From Patescibacteria group bacterium (GTDB taxonomy: Bacteria > Patescibacteriota > Minisyncoccia > Minisyncoccales > PEYH01): a DNA stretch of 47,103 nucleotides. A program made the position numbers and the translations under genes. The notes under the pieces are model-generated. The model saw only the letters and a list, made by a program, of their open reading frames with translations, was not told the origin of the DNA and did not search any database. Shown piece by piece: positions 34,964-44,126 of this stretch. Each line of letters begins with the position of its first letter. The first letter of the stretch is position 1. The stretch covers positions 1 through 47,103 of the forward strand of contig JAHITK010000002.1 of assembly GCA_018817645.1 (NCBI GenBank), given 5' to 3'.

Positions 34964-36178
34964 ATGGAGTTCAACTACCAAGCCAGAACTAAAAACGGAT
35001 TGATTCAGGTCGGGGTGATAGAAGTGTCGTCCCGCAAGGACGCGGTTTCTCTTTTACAGAAAGAGGGGCTTTATATCACTCATTTAGAGGAAGTGACGCC
35101 CCGGCCGTTTTATTTCCGCCAGATTGACCTGCTTAACAGAGCAGGGAGAAAGGATATTATGATGTTTTGCCGGGAACTCGCTTTAATGCTGAAATCAGGG
35201 GTCGGATTAGTAGAATCATTAAGAGCGTTGGCCGAACAAACCAGCAAATCAGTATTCCGAGAACAGATTGTTGAAATATCGGCCGATGTTGAAGGAGGCG
35301 TATATTTTTCAGAGGCCTTGGCAAGGTTCCCGAAAATTTTTTCTAATTTTTTTATTAACATCATAAAAGCCGGCGAGGCGTCCGGGAAGTTGTCCGAGAG
35401 TTTAAATTATTTAGCGCAGCATCTGGAAAGAGAATATAATCTAATTAATAAGATTAAGAGCGGAATGACCTATCCGGCCTTTATCCTTTTGGTATTTTTA
35501 GGCATCGGTGGCTTGGGGATATTTATGGTCTTGCCGTCTTTCAAAGATACGCTTTCCTCGCTCGGAGTGGAATTACCTTTTTTAACGCGGGCTGTTCTCG
35601 GGATCGGCGATATAGTAAGAATATGGTGGTGGGCCTTCTTAATCGGCATTATTTTAATTATAGTTTTGCTCTGGAAATATTCTAAAACCAGTGAAGGGAG
35701 AGAAATAGTAGGACGAATTGCCTTAAAGGTGCCGATCTTGGGCAAAACCATCCGGAGAATATATCTTACCAGATTTACGGAAAATTTATCTACCTTGATT
35801 TTGGCCGGCCTGCCTATTACTCAAGCATTGGATATCGTGAGCGGTATGACAGGCAATAAAATATATCAGGCAATAATAATGGAGACACAGGAAGGGGTCA
35901 GGAGAGGTGAATTAATGAGCGCAGTTTTAGAAAAATACCCCAAAGATGTTCCGGGCTTAGTAACCCAAATGATTAAAGTTGGGGAGAGGACTGGGCGGCT
36001 TGATGAATCCCTGATGTATATCGCCAATTTTTATGAATCAGAGGTTAATCGAAATATTGATGCTTTGGTTGATATTATTGAGCCGGTGTTGATAGTTATT
36101 TTAGGCGGGTTGGTCGCCTTATTAATGATTTCCATCATAGTCCCGGTATATAAAGGGGTATCCTCTTTCGGGTTTTAG
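34964..36178 (+). CDS. pilC: type IV pilus inner-membrane platform protein PilC
   Basis: T2SSF domains: 'FCRELALMLKSGVGLVESLRAL', 'FTENLSTLILAGLPITQALDIV', C-term TM. Confidence 0.93.
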   Translation: MEFNYQARTKNGLIQVGVIEVSSRKDAVSLLQKEGLYITHLEEVTPRPFYFRQIDLLNRAGRKDIMMFCRELALMLKSGVGLVESLRALAEQTSKSVFREQIVEISADVEGGVYFSEALARFPKIFSNFFINIIKAGEASGKLSESLNYLAQHLEREYNLINKIKSGMTYPAFILLVFLGIGGLGIFMVLPSFKDTLSSLGVELPFLTRAVLGIGDIVRIWWWAFLIGIILIIVLLWKYSKTSEGREIVGRIALKVPILGKTIRRIYLTRFTENLSTLILAGLPITQALDIVSGMTGNKIYQAIIMETQEGVRRGELMSAVLEKYPKDVPGLVTQMIKVGERTGRLDESLMYIANFYESEVNRNIDALVDIIEPVLIVILGGLVALLMISIIVPVYKGVSSFGF

Positions 36179-36292
36179 TTATTCCCGCCTTAGCTAAGTT
36201 ATTCACAATCGTTGATTGATAGTAATTGTTTTTTGACATATAATAAGCATAGGTAAAAATTAAACTAATCCCCTGTCAACTTGTAAAACTAT

Positions 36293-36359
36293 CGCAGGAT
36301 AAAAGCGGGGGGGCGAAATCCCCCACCAATCCTGCGTTATCGCGCAGGATTGGTGGGGG
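36293..36359 (+). promoter_or_regulatory. candidate structured leader with mutually exclusive hairpins upstream of pilin gene
   Basis: Perfect 17 bp hairpin CCCCCACCAATCCTGCG-TTATCG-CGCAGGATTGGTGGGGG (36320-36359); an upstream CGCAGGAT...GGGGG (36293-36313) can pair with the same left arm. Confidence 0.65.
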
Positions 36360-36404
36360 AAAAGGTCGCAAGAGTAATATTTAATTATCTAAAGTATAAA
36401 GGCT

Positions 36405-36857
36405 ATGAAATCAAAAAAAGGTTTTACTTTAATTGAACTTTTGGTGGTTATCGCCATTATTGGCATTTTGGCTGCCATTGTGCTGGTTTCTTTAAGAGGA
36501 GCGCCGGCTCGGGCCAATGATGCGCGAATTAAATCAGCCATTAACCAGGCCAGGACACAAGCTGAACTAATTTGGGCCGATGATTCTACCTATGCCGGTT
36601 TGTGCGCTTCCGATACCCTAAATGAAGCCCACGCTACTTATGGCAGTCAACTCGCTGCCTTAGAAAATGACATCGCAGATAGGCAAGGAGAAGCAACTCC
36701 CATAATGAATTGCCAAGCAAGCGCTACCACTTATTGTGTGAGCGCAAAACTCACTGCTCCTGCCACGACAACCTACTTCTGCGTTGATAGCGATGGTTTG
36801 GTGAGGGATGACGCCATCGAAAGCGACTGCGTTGCCGCTGCCATAAATTGCCAGTAA
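36405..36857 (+). CDS. type IV pilin (major-type)
   Basis: 'KKGFTLIELLVVIAIIGILAAIVLVSL' prepilin signal. Confidence 0.93.
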   Translation: MKSKKGFTLIELLVVIAIIGILAAIVLVSLRGAPARANDARIKSAINQARTQAELIWADDSTYAGLCASDTLNEAHATYGSQLAALENDIADRQGEATPIMNCQASATTYCVSAKLTAPATTTYFCVDSDGLVRDDAIESDCVAAAINCQ

Positions 36858-36879
36858 TTAATAGTTATTATTTTTCCCT

Positions 36880-37323
36880 ATGAAAGCTTTGCTTAAAAAA
36901 AGAGAAGGGTTTACTATAGTTGAACTGCTTATCGTAGTGGCTATTATCGGCATTTTGGCAACCATTGTCATTGTCTCTTTAAGGGAGGCATCCGACCGAG
37001 CCAGAAACACGAAAATAATCACAAACATAACCCAGATTAGAAAAGTGGCTGAAGATATGTATATTCAAGAGGCAAGCGGATACGAGTCCTTATGCTTGTC
37101 CGGCGCTCTCAATGGAGATTATAGCGATATATTGACTATCTTAGAAAATGATGTAGAAAAATATGGTGGAGAGGTTGTCAGTTGTTACGCCTCGCGCTAT
37201 AGCTACTGCGTAACTGCTCAGCTTACTGGTAGCACAACGAAATATTTTTGTATTGATGAGCAAGGAAACAATCTTGAATCAACGAGCAATGCCTGCAGCG
37301 TAAGCAATATCGTTTGTGAGTAA
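36880..37323 (+). CDS. type IV pilin, paralog of upstream gene
   Basis: 'REGFTIVELLIVVAIIGILATIVIVSL'; same Cys-rich C-term pattern as the preceding ORF. Confidence 0.92.
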   Translation: MKALLKKREGFTIVELLIVVAIIGILATIVIVSLREASDRARNTKIITNITQIRKVAEDMYIQEASGYESLCLSGALNGDYSDILTILENDVEKYGGEVVSCYASRYSYCVTAQLTGSTTKYFCIDEQGNNLESTSNACSVSNIVCE

Positions 37324-37349
37324 AATCTGTTATAATCTAAATCTCGAAA

Positions 37350-37381
37350 AAGAAACCTCCTCTATCTTGAGGAGGTTTCTT
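37350..37381 (+). terminator. rho-independent-type hairpin after pilins
   Basis: AAGAAACCTCCTC-TATCTT-GAGGAGGTTTCTT, 13 bp perfect stem. Confidence 0.85.
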
Positions 37382-37398
37382 GGCTGAAGAATTAACTA

Positions 37399-38256
37399 AT
37401 GATTATTTATTGTTTATTAATTTTTATATTCGGTCTTATTGTGGGTTCGTTTTTAAATTGCGCAATTTACCGACTGGAAAAAAAAGAGAGTTTTTTGCAA
37501 GGCCGGTCGTATTGCCCTCATTGTAAGCGTGCTTTGGCGTGGTGCGATTTAGTTCCGTTAATCAGTTTTATTGCCTTAAAGCGCCGCTGTCGGTATTGTA
37601 AAAAACCGATCTCCTGGCAGTATCCCTTGGTAGAATTAGCCACAGGCATCTTGTTTGTTTCAATTTTTTGGCATTTGTCATTGGGATTTGATTTGTCATT
37701 TGGATTTTGTCATTTGGATTTTTTAACTATTCTTTATTATCTGTTGATTGCCTGTTTTTTAATTGTTATTTTTGTCTACGACCTCAAGCATTTTATTATT
37801 CTGGACAAGGTTTTGATTCCAGCCATCATATTATCAATTTTCTATCGCCCCCTTGAATCAATTATCAATTATCAATTATCACCTGCCCGCATTGCTACGC
37901 AAAGCGTTGTAGGCGGGCAAAGCGTTGCAGGCGGGATCATCAATTATCTTTGCGCCGCCTTTGGAGCGGCCGGCCTTTTTCTTTTAATATATTTAATTTC
38001 CAGAGGGAAGTGGATTGGATTCGCCGATATTAAGTTGGCAATGCTTTTGGGCTTGATCCTGGGCTGGCCCAAGATAGCCCTGTCTTTGTTTTTAAGTTTT
38101 TTCATCGGTGCTATAATAGGAATAGGCCTGATAGTTTTCTCGGGCAAAAAGCTTAAAAGCGAAATTCCGTTTGCCCCATTTCTGATAGCAGGCACATTGA
38201 TTGCCTTTTTTTGGGGGCAAGGCCTGATTAACTGGTATTTTTCTTTGATTTTTTAA
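37399..38256 (+). CDS. pilD: prepilin peptidase PilD (A24 family)
   Basis: 'GSFLNCAIYRL', CPHC...CRYC zinc motif, 'DLKHFIILDKVLIPAIIL', 'GFADIKLAMLLGLILGW'. Confidence 0.93.
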   Translation: MIIYCLLIFIFGLIVGSFLNCAIYRLEKKESFLQGRSYCPHCKRALAWCDLVPLISFIALKRRCRYCKKPISWQYPLVELATGILFVSIFWHLSLGFDLSFGFCHLDFLTILYYLLIACFLIVIFVYDLKHFIILDKVLIPAIILSIFYRPLESIINYQLSPARIATQSVVGGQSVAGGIINYLCAAFGAAGLFLLIYLISRGKWIGFADIKLAMLLGLILGWPKIALSLFLSFFIGAIIGIGLIVFSGKKLKSEIPFAPFLIAGTLIAFFWGQGLINWYFSLIF

Positions 38257-38259
38257 TCA

Positions 38260-38808
38260 ATGCTTAATCTTTACCTAAAAATAGACAATAAAATAAAAGG
38301 CATGACCCTGGTCGAGGTCTTGATAACCATGGCGATAATAGGGATTCTGTTAGCAGTCAGTTTTTTGGGTTATCGGCCAAGAGGGCAGGAGCTCGCATTG
38401 CAAAGATCCGCCTTTAAAATCGCGGCTGACATAGAGAGCGCCAGAGAAATGGCAATGTCTGCCCAAAAACACTCCAGCGGCGATATCCCGGCCGGGGGTT
38501 ACGGCGTTTATTTTGACACAGCAAATCCCTTTAGCTACATTCTTTTTGCAGATTTAGATGCGAGTAAAGGCAGAAAATCGGACGGCTCTGAAGACGTAAA
38601 AGGCCTAAAGATAGAAAGCGGACTGACATTAAGCGCCCTTTCTCCGTCTAATCCTGTAAATATTACATTTGTCCCGCCGTCCCCGGATGTTTATCTGCAA
38701 GGAGGGACAACCGCAGAGCAGGTTAACATAGTAATAACTATACAAGCAGACCCTTCCAAAACAAAGACAATCTCTGTAAATAAGGCAGGGTTAATCTCTG
38801 CCGATTAA
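38260..38808 (+). CDS. prepilin-like protein (GspH/FimT type)
   Basis: 'IKGMTLVEVLITMAIIGILLAVSFLGY'. Confidence 0.85.
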   Translation: MLNLYLKIDNKIKGMTLVEVLITMAIIGILLAVSFLGYRPRGQELALQRSAFKIAADIESAREMAMSAQKHSSGDIPAGGYGVYFDTANPFSYILFADLDASKGRKSDGSEDVKGLKIESGLTLSALSPSNPVNITFVPPSPDVYLQGGTTAEQVNIVITIQADPSKTKTISVNKAGLISAD

Positions 38809-38817
38809 TAACAGCCG

Positions 38818-39375
38818 ATGATTAATAATACATTATCCAACCAGGGCGGATTTACATTAATAGAAATGCTCATCACTATTACAGTAGTGAGTGTCGGCAT
38901 TGTGGGCGCTTTTATCGCGGTCCAACAGGGGATTATTGCCGTTGATTATTCTAATTCTCGTTTTACCGCCGCCCTTTTAGCGCAGGAAGGAGTGGAGATT
39001 ATTAAGAATATAAGGGACACTAATCTTTTAGAGTATAATTATGTTTCTGCCGGCACCATTTGGAGCGAGGGGCTTGGTATCGGAGATTTTGAGGTTCAAT
39101 ATACTGACCCAAAAACAACAGATCCGGTTCTGAATCAACCAATATGCAGTCCCGCTTGCGGACCTGATGATCTTCGGTCGCTTAAAAAATCTACTCCTGG
39201 TTTTTATAATTACGACGACGGAGAAGAGACCAGGTTTAAAAGATTGATTCAGATAGAGTCCCCTAATCCCCCTAATGTTGATCAGTTAGACGCAACCATT
39301 ACTGTTTATTGGAAGAAGAGAGGGGGAGGATATTACAGTATTTTTTTACTCCAGCATTTATACAACTGGTGGTAG
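38818..39375 (+). CDS. prepilin-like protein (PilV/GspI type)
   Basis: 'QGGFTLIEMLITITVVSVGIVGAFIAVQQG'. Confidence 0.85.
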   Translation: MINNTLSNQGGFTLIEMLITITVVSVGIVGAFIAVQQGIIAVDYSNSRFTAALLAQEGVEIIKNIRDTNLLEYNYVSAGTIWSEGLGIGDFEVQYTDPKTTDPVLNQPICSPACGPDDLRSLKKSTPGFYNYDDGEETRFKRLIQIESPNPPNVDQLDATITVYWKKRGGGYYSIFLLQHLYNWW

Positions 39376-39407
39376 GTTCTCTCCCCGCCTTGAGCGGGTC
39401 AGTCAAA

Positions 39408-39475
39408 CCCAAAATCCAAAGCCCAAAGCCCAAAATCCAAAATCCAAAATCCAAAATCCAAAACCCAAAAGCATA
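39408..39475. repeat. period-7 AAAATCC tandem array
   Basis: CCAAAATCCAAAATCCAAAATCCAAAATCC run immediately upstream of the next prepilin ORF. Confidence 0.85.
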
Positions 39476-39477
39476 AA

Positions 39478-40029
39478 ATGCAAAATAAAAGACAAAAAAA
39501 GAGTCATAGCACAAAAAAGGGATTTACGCTGGTTGAAATTGTTGTTGTGACCGGGATATTCAGCGTTTTAATGATAGCCATTTCCGGAATCTTTATTGCC
39601 GCCCTTAGGGCCGAAAGGAATGTGCTTGCGTCTAAAAAGGTTTTAGGAGAATTAAGCTATGCGATGGAATATATGACTCGCGCTCTTAGGATGGCTGACA
39701 AAGACAATACGGGTTTTTGTATTCCGAGTGGCTCTAATTATCAATTAACGGCAAGGAGTGGTATAAAATTTATTAACATCCTTCAATCAGGCGCTTGCCA
39801 GGAATTTTTCGCAGATAACGGAAAAATAAAGTATGCGACCGGGGCAGAAGAGCTTGAGCTAACCTCTTCCAATATCAATGTGTCAGCGTTAAAATTTGAG
39901 ATTATCAATGAAACAGAATCAGATAATCTTCAGCCGTTTGTCACTATCCAAATAGAAGCGGATACGCCCAACAGCGCTGTCCTTCGGCTTCAAACCAGCA
40001 TTTCACAGAGGAACCCGGACATCCGATAA
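39478..40029 (+). CDS. prepilin-like protein (PilW/GspJ type)
   Basis: 'KKGFTLVEIVVVTGIFSVLMIAISGIFIAALRAERN'. Confidence 0.85.
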   Translation: MQNKRQKKSHSTKKGFTLVEIVVVTGIFSVLMIAISGIFIAALRAERNVLASKKVLGELSYAMEYMTRALRMADKDNTGFCIPSGSNYQLTARSGIKFINILQSGACQEFFADNGKIKYATGAEELELTSSNINVSALKFEIINETESDNLQPFVTIQIEADTPNSAVLRLQTSISQRNPDIR

Positions 40030-40140
40030 TGAAAAACTTAAAATGAAAAATGAAAAACCACAATGTAAAACCTAAAATTTATTTTTTAATTTTTATCTGT
40101 TATTTTACATTTTTAGTTTTTAGTTTTTAATTTAATCATT

Positions 40141-40536
40141 ATGTCTTCCCAAAAAGGAGCCACCCTATATTTTGCTATCATCATAATGTCTATTTTGTTG
40201 GCAGCGGTTTTTAGCATTAGTTCTATAGTATTAATACAAATAAGGGCTATCAAAGGAATGGGGGATTCAATAGTGGCTTTCTATGCCGCTGACACCGGCG
40301 TAGAAACAGCATTATATGATCTTTATAACGCTAATTACATCAATCATTACGGGCCGGTATCTTTAGGCAGCGGGACATACACTTATGAAGTATGGGTTAC
40401 CCAGCCCGCTGGCGGGATATTGCCAGGGATTCCAATAGACAGCCCTTTTAATTGCACTGGAAAAGGACAATATTATTGCATTAAATCCATAGGCGCCTAT
40501 AATTCAGTTAAGAGGGCCGTAGAGGCAGATGGTTAA
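40141..40536 (+). CDS. PilX/GspK-like pilus protein
   Basis: 'QKGATLYFAIIIMSILLAAVFSISSIVL...AFYAADTGVETALYDL'. Confidence 0.75.
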   Translation: MSSQKGATLYFAIIIMSILLAAVFSISSIVLIQIRAIKGMGDSIVAFYAADTGVETALYDLYNANYINHYGPVSLGSGTYTYEVWVTQPAGGILPGIPIDSPFNCTGKGQYYCIKSIGAYNSVKRAVEADG

Positions 40537-42613
40537 CGAATATTTTATTATTATGATGGATAAGGAGTCCGCAAAAAAGAGGATAGAAAAACTCAAAAAG
40601 GTGATTAATTATCACCGTTATTTATATCACGTCTTAGATAAGCAGGAAATTTCTGATTCTGCCTTGGACTCGTTAAAAAATGAACTTGTCGGGCTGGAGG
40701 AGCAATATCCGGAATTGATTACCCCTGATTCTCCGAGCCAGCGAGTCGGAGGAAAACCGTTGGATAAGTTCGAAAAAATACAACATCGGGTTCCAATGCT
40801 TTCAATTGACGATATTTTTGACAGAGAAACGCTTGAGTCCTGGGAAAAATACTTAAAAAAATTACAGCCATTGGAAAAGTTTGAGTATTTTTGCGAGCCG
40901 AAAATTGACGGATTTGCGATAACATTGATTTATGATAGGGGTATTTTAGTGACCGGAGCTACTAGGGGAGACGGGAGAATCGGAGAGAATGTAACGCAGA
41001 ACATAAAGACCATAAACAGCATTCCGTTAGAACTGGAGATTCACCGACCCATTGAAGATAAAAACATTGAAGATAATTTAAAAGAAAGGATAAAAAATGG
41101 GCGGATGGAGATAAGAGGGGAAGTATATATGGATAAGGCGTCATTTGATAAAATTAACAAACAGAGGATTAAAAACAAAGAATCTGTCTACGCTAATCCC
41201 AGAAATTTGGCAGCCGGCTCAATCCGCCAACTCGACCCTAAATTAGCCGCTTCGCGGGGATTAAGGTTTTTGGCTTACGATTTAGTATCCGATATGTCAT
41301 CCGATACCTCTACCGATATGGGAATTACCACTCATTCTGCGGAACACGAGGTGCTTTCCTGCCTTGGATTTAGGATCGAAAAAGGTAAAATCTGTAAAAA
41401 TATAGAGCAGGTAGTCAATTTTTGGGAGAAAACCCAAAAAAACAGGGATATTTTGCCTTTTCAGGTAGATGGCGTAGTGGTTTTGGTTAATAATAATCAA
41501 ATTCTTGATAAATTGGGTGTTATTGGCAAAAGTCCGCGAGGGATAAGGGCCTTTAAGTTCTTGGCCAAGCAGGCGACGACCAAAGTCAGAGACATAAAGG
41601 TGCAAGTCGGCAGAACTGGCGCCATTACGCCTGTAGCGATATTAGAGCCGGTCAAAATTGAAGGAGCTACTATTACCAGAGCCACCCTGCATAACGAAGA
41701 TGAATTAAAGAGATTAGGAGTGAAGATCGGCGATACGGTTATTATAGAAAGAGCTGGGGATGTTATCCCAGCCGTTTCAACGGTTTTGAAGGATTTAAGA
41801 GACGGCAAAGAAAAGGCCTTTAATTTTCCTCGTAAATGTCCGGTTTGCGGCCGGGAATTAGTCAGACCCAAAGATGAGGTTATTTGGAGGTGCGAGAATC
41901 ATAATTGCCCGGCCCGGAAAAGAGAATTTTTAGAGCATTTCGTGTCAAAAAAGGCCTTTAATATTGAAGGATTGGGGCCTAAAATTATTGAGCAATTGAA
42001 TATAAACGGATTAGTGAGCCAGCCCTTGGATTTCTTTGAGTTAAAACAGGGTGATTTGATGCCATTAGAAAGGTTTGCCGAAAAATCGGCTGATAATTTA
42101 ATTACCGAGATTCAACATCGAAAAAACATACCGCTAAACCGCTTTATTTATTCTTTAGGAATACGCCATACAGGCGAAGAAACAGCTCTTGATTTGGCGG
42201 TTCATTTTAAGACGCTGGAGAAATTAGCCAAGGCCTCTATCACAGAGCTTGAGTTTGTCCCTGATATTGGAGAGAAGGTGGCAGAAAGCATATACCATTG
42301 GTTTAATAGTAAAAATAACCGCGTGTTTTTAGATAAAATTTTGCGCGCTGGAATTACTATCTCTCCATTGCCAGAAAGGGGAAATAAGCTGTTATCAGGA
42401 AAGAGCTTTGTAATAACCGGCGTACTTGAGAATATGTCGCGGGATAAGGCCCGGGCCCGCATATGGGAATTAGGGGGAAGCGCCTCCGATTCAGTGAGTA
42501 AAAACACTAATTTTTTAGTGTCTGGAAAGAATCCGGGCAGCAAATTAAGCAAAGCAAGAGAACTGGGCGTCAAAATTATATCAGAAGAAGAATTCCTTAA
42601 AATGATAAAATGA
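40529..42613 (+). CDS. ligA: NAD-dependent DNA ligase LigA (true start probably MDKES, about 40556)
   Basis: 'YFCEPKIDGFAITLIYDRG', zinc finger CPVCGRELVRPKDEVIWRCENHNCPA, HhH and BRCT domains. Confidence 0.96.
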   Translation: MVNEYFIIMMDKESAKKRIEKLKKVINYHRYLYHVLDKQEISDSALDSLKNELVGLEEQYPELITPDSPSQRVGGKPLDKFEKIQHRVPMLSIDDIFDRETLESWEKYLKKLQPLEKFEYFCEPKIDGFAITLIYDRGILVTGATRGDGRIGENVTQNIKTINSIPLELEIHRPIEDKNIEDNLKERIKNGRMEIRGEVYMDKASFDKINKQRIKNKESVYANPRNLAAGSIRQLDPKLAASRGLRFLAYDLVSDMSSDTSTDMGITTHSAEHEVLSCLGFRIEKGKICKNIEQVVNFWEKTQKNRDILPFQVDGVVVLVNNNQILDKLGVIGKSPRGIRAFKFLAKQATTKVRDIKVQVGRTGAITPVAILEPVKIEGATITRATLHNEDELKRLGVKIGDTVIIERAGDVIPAVSTVLKDLRDGKEKAFNFPRKCPVCGRELVRPKDEVIWRCENHNCPARKREFLEHFVSKKAFNIEGLGPKIIEQLNINGLVSQPLDFFELKQGDLMPLERFAEKSADNLITEIQHRKNIPLNRFIYSLGIRHTGEETALDLAVHFKTLEKLAKASITELEFVPDIGEKVAESIYHWFNSKNNRVFLDKILRAGITISPLPERGNKLLSGKSFVITGVLENMSRDKARARIWELGGSASDSVSKNTNFLVSGKNPGSKLSKARELGVKIISEEEFLKMIK

Positions 42614-43710
42614 CGATTATCAGTTATTTCAAGAAGTTTGATTGGCCCCTTGTCTTAACAGCAATTATCCTGACCGGTATCGGTCTTTTGTCGTTGTACA
42701 GCTCATCATTAGGCATAGTGGGCAGTTTTTTAAACTTCAATAAACAGCTCATATTTTTGGGCGTCGGATTAACGCTAATGATAATACTTTCTTTTGTTGA
42801 TTATCGGGGTCTAAAAGACAATTCTTATCTTATTCTTGTCTTTTACGCATTAGGCATTATAGCTCTGATTGGCTTGTTAGTTTTTAATAATCCCATAAGA
42901 GGAGTAAGGAGTTGGTATAAGATAGGGCAGGCGGCGATTGCGCCCGTAGAATTCCTGAAAATAGTTATAATAGCTCTTTTGGCAAAGTATTTTTCCGCCC
43001 GCCATGTGGAGATGTATAAGTTTCGTCATATTATTCTATCAGGCCTATACATCGCCCTCCCCGTGTTTTTAGTGTTTCTCCAGCCCGATGTCGGCTCTGT
43101 TTTGGTGCTGATTTTTCTATGGATTGGCATCTTAGCGGTTTCCGGAATTCATTTGCGCCATTTTTTAATTTTGTCCCTTTGCGGCCTTATATTATTCGTA
43201 TTTGCTTGGGGTTTTCTGTTAAGAGATTATCAAAAAGAAAGAGTTATAAGCTTTGTTTTGCCCGATTATGAGCCATTGCAGGCGGGATGGAATCAAAGAC
43301 AGACCAAAATAGCCATCGGGAACGGAGGAATTATCGGGAGGGGCGTGGGTAATGGTTCTCAAACGCAGCAAGGGTTTTTGCCAGAGCCCCAGACCGATTT
43401 TATCTTTTCGGCGATCGCCGAAGAATTTGGGTTTTTAGCCATAATAGGCATTATTCTTTTATTCCTTGTTTTCTTTTGGCGCGTAACGAGCATTGCTTTG
43501 CGCGCAGACAATAATTTTTCTCGCCTTTTTGCTTTAGGGGTCGGGTTTGTTGTAATCGCCCAATTTTTTATAAATATTGGGAGCAATATCGGTTATTTGC
43601 CGGTAATCGGGGTGCCTTTGCCTTTTATAAGCTATGGAGGTTCTTTTCTGATCGCGATGTTTATCGCAATAGGCATTCTCCAGAATATAAAAATCGACTC
43701 AACGACTTAA
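42610..43710 (+). CDS. FtsW/RodA/SpoVE family SEDS protein
   Basis: 'LQPDVGSVLVLIFLWIG', 'GGIIGRGVGNGSQTQQGFLPEPQTDFIFSAIAEEFG', 'PVIGVPLPFISYGGSFL'. Confidence 0.94.
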   Translation: MTIISYFKKFDWPLVLTAIILTGIGLLSLYSSSLGIVGSFLNFNKQLIFLGVGLTLMIILSFVDYRGLKDNSYLILVFYALGIIALIGLLVFNNPIRGVRSWYKIGQAAIAPVEFLKIVIIALLAKYFSARHVEMYKFRHIILSGLYIALPVFLVFLQPDVGSVLVLIFLWIGILAVSGIHLRHFLILSLCGLILFVFAWGFLLRDYQKERVISFVLPDYEPLQAGWNQRQTKIAIGNGGIIGRGVGNGSQTQQGFLPEPQTDFIFSAIAEEFGFLAIIGIILLFLVFFWRVTSIALRADNNFSRLFALGVGFVVIAQFFINIGSNIGYLPVIGVPLPFISYGGSFLIAMFIAIGILQNIKIDSTT

Positions 43711-43751
43711 CAATTAAGCAAATAAGCAAGTAAGCGATTAAGCAATTAAAT
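43711..43751. repeat. left inverted repeat of IVP-like element (period-8 AAGCAATT array)
   Basis: CAATTAAGCAAATAAGCAAGTAAGCGATTAAGCAATTAAAT; about 36/44 positions match the reverse complement of the right repeat by manual alignment. Confidence 0.8.
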
Positions 43752-44111
43752 ATGGGTAAAGAGAATTTCTTTAGCGACTTGAAGCAAAAAGCGGATGAGT
43801 ATGTTCATTTGGTTTATAAGATTACCAAGCATTTTCCTAAAGAGGAAATGTATGGAGTAAGTTCCCAAACAAGAAGAGCAACCTTATCAATTATTCTCAA
43901 TTATATTGAAGGTTTTGCCCGGCAGAGAATGGCGGTTAGGCGGAATTTTTGGCAAATTTCATACGGTTCTTTGAAAGAATCAAAATATCTCCTAAACTTT
44001 TCGTTAATTGAGGGATATCTTAGCCAAGAGGAATATGATAAAGCAATTGCGTTGGCTGAAGAGATTGGAGCAATGCTTTGGACCGTCCTTCAGTCCATAA
44101 AGAGCAGTTAG
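43752..44111 (+). CDS. four-helix-bundle protein, 23S rRNA intervening-sequence protein (S23/IVP) family-like
   Basis: 'KADEYVHLVYKITKHFPKEEMYGVSSQTRRATLSIILNYIEGFARQ...FWQISYGSLKESKYLLNFSLIEGYLSQEEY' matches the IVP family pattern. Confidence 0.9.
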   Translation: MGKENFFSDLKQKADEYVHLVYKITKHFPKEEMYGVSSQTRRATLSIILNYIEGFARQRMAVRRNFWQISYGSLKESKYLLNFSLIEGYLSQEEYDKAIALAEEIGAMLWTVLQSIKSS

Positions 44112-44126
44112 CAACAGCCAAACAAC

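Noticed and set aside
39408-39475. CRISPR-like appearance of the AAAATCC array
   Set aside because: Period of 7 bp with no spacers and no cas genes; a simple tandem repeat.
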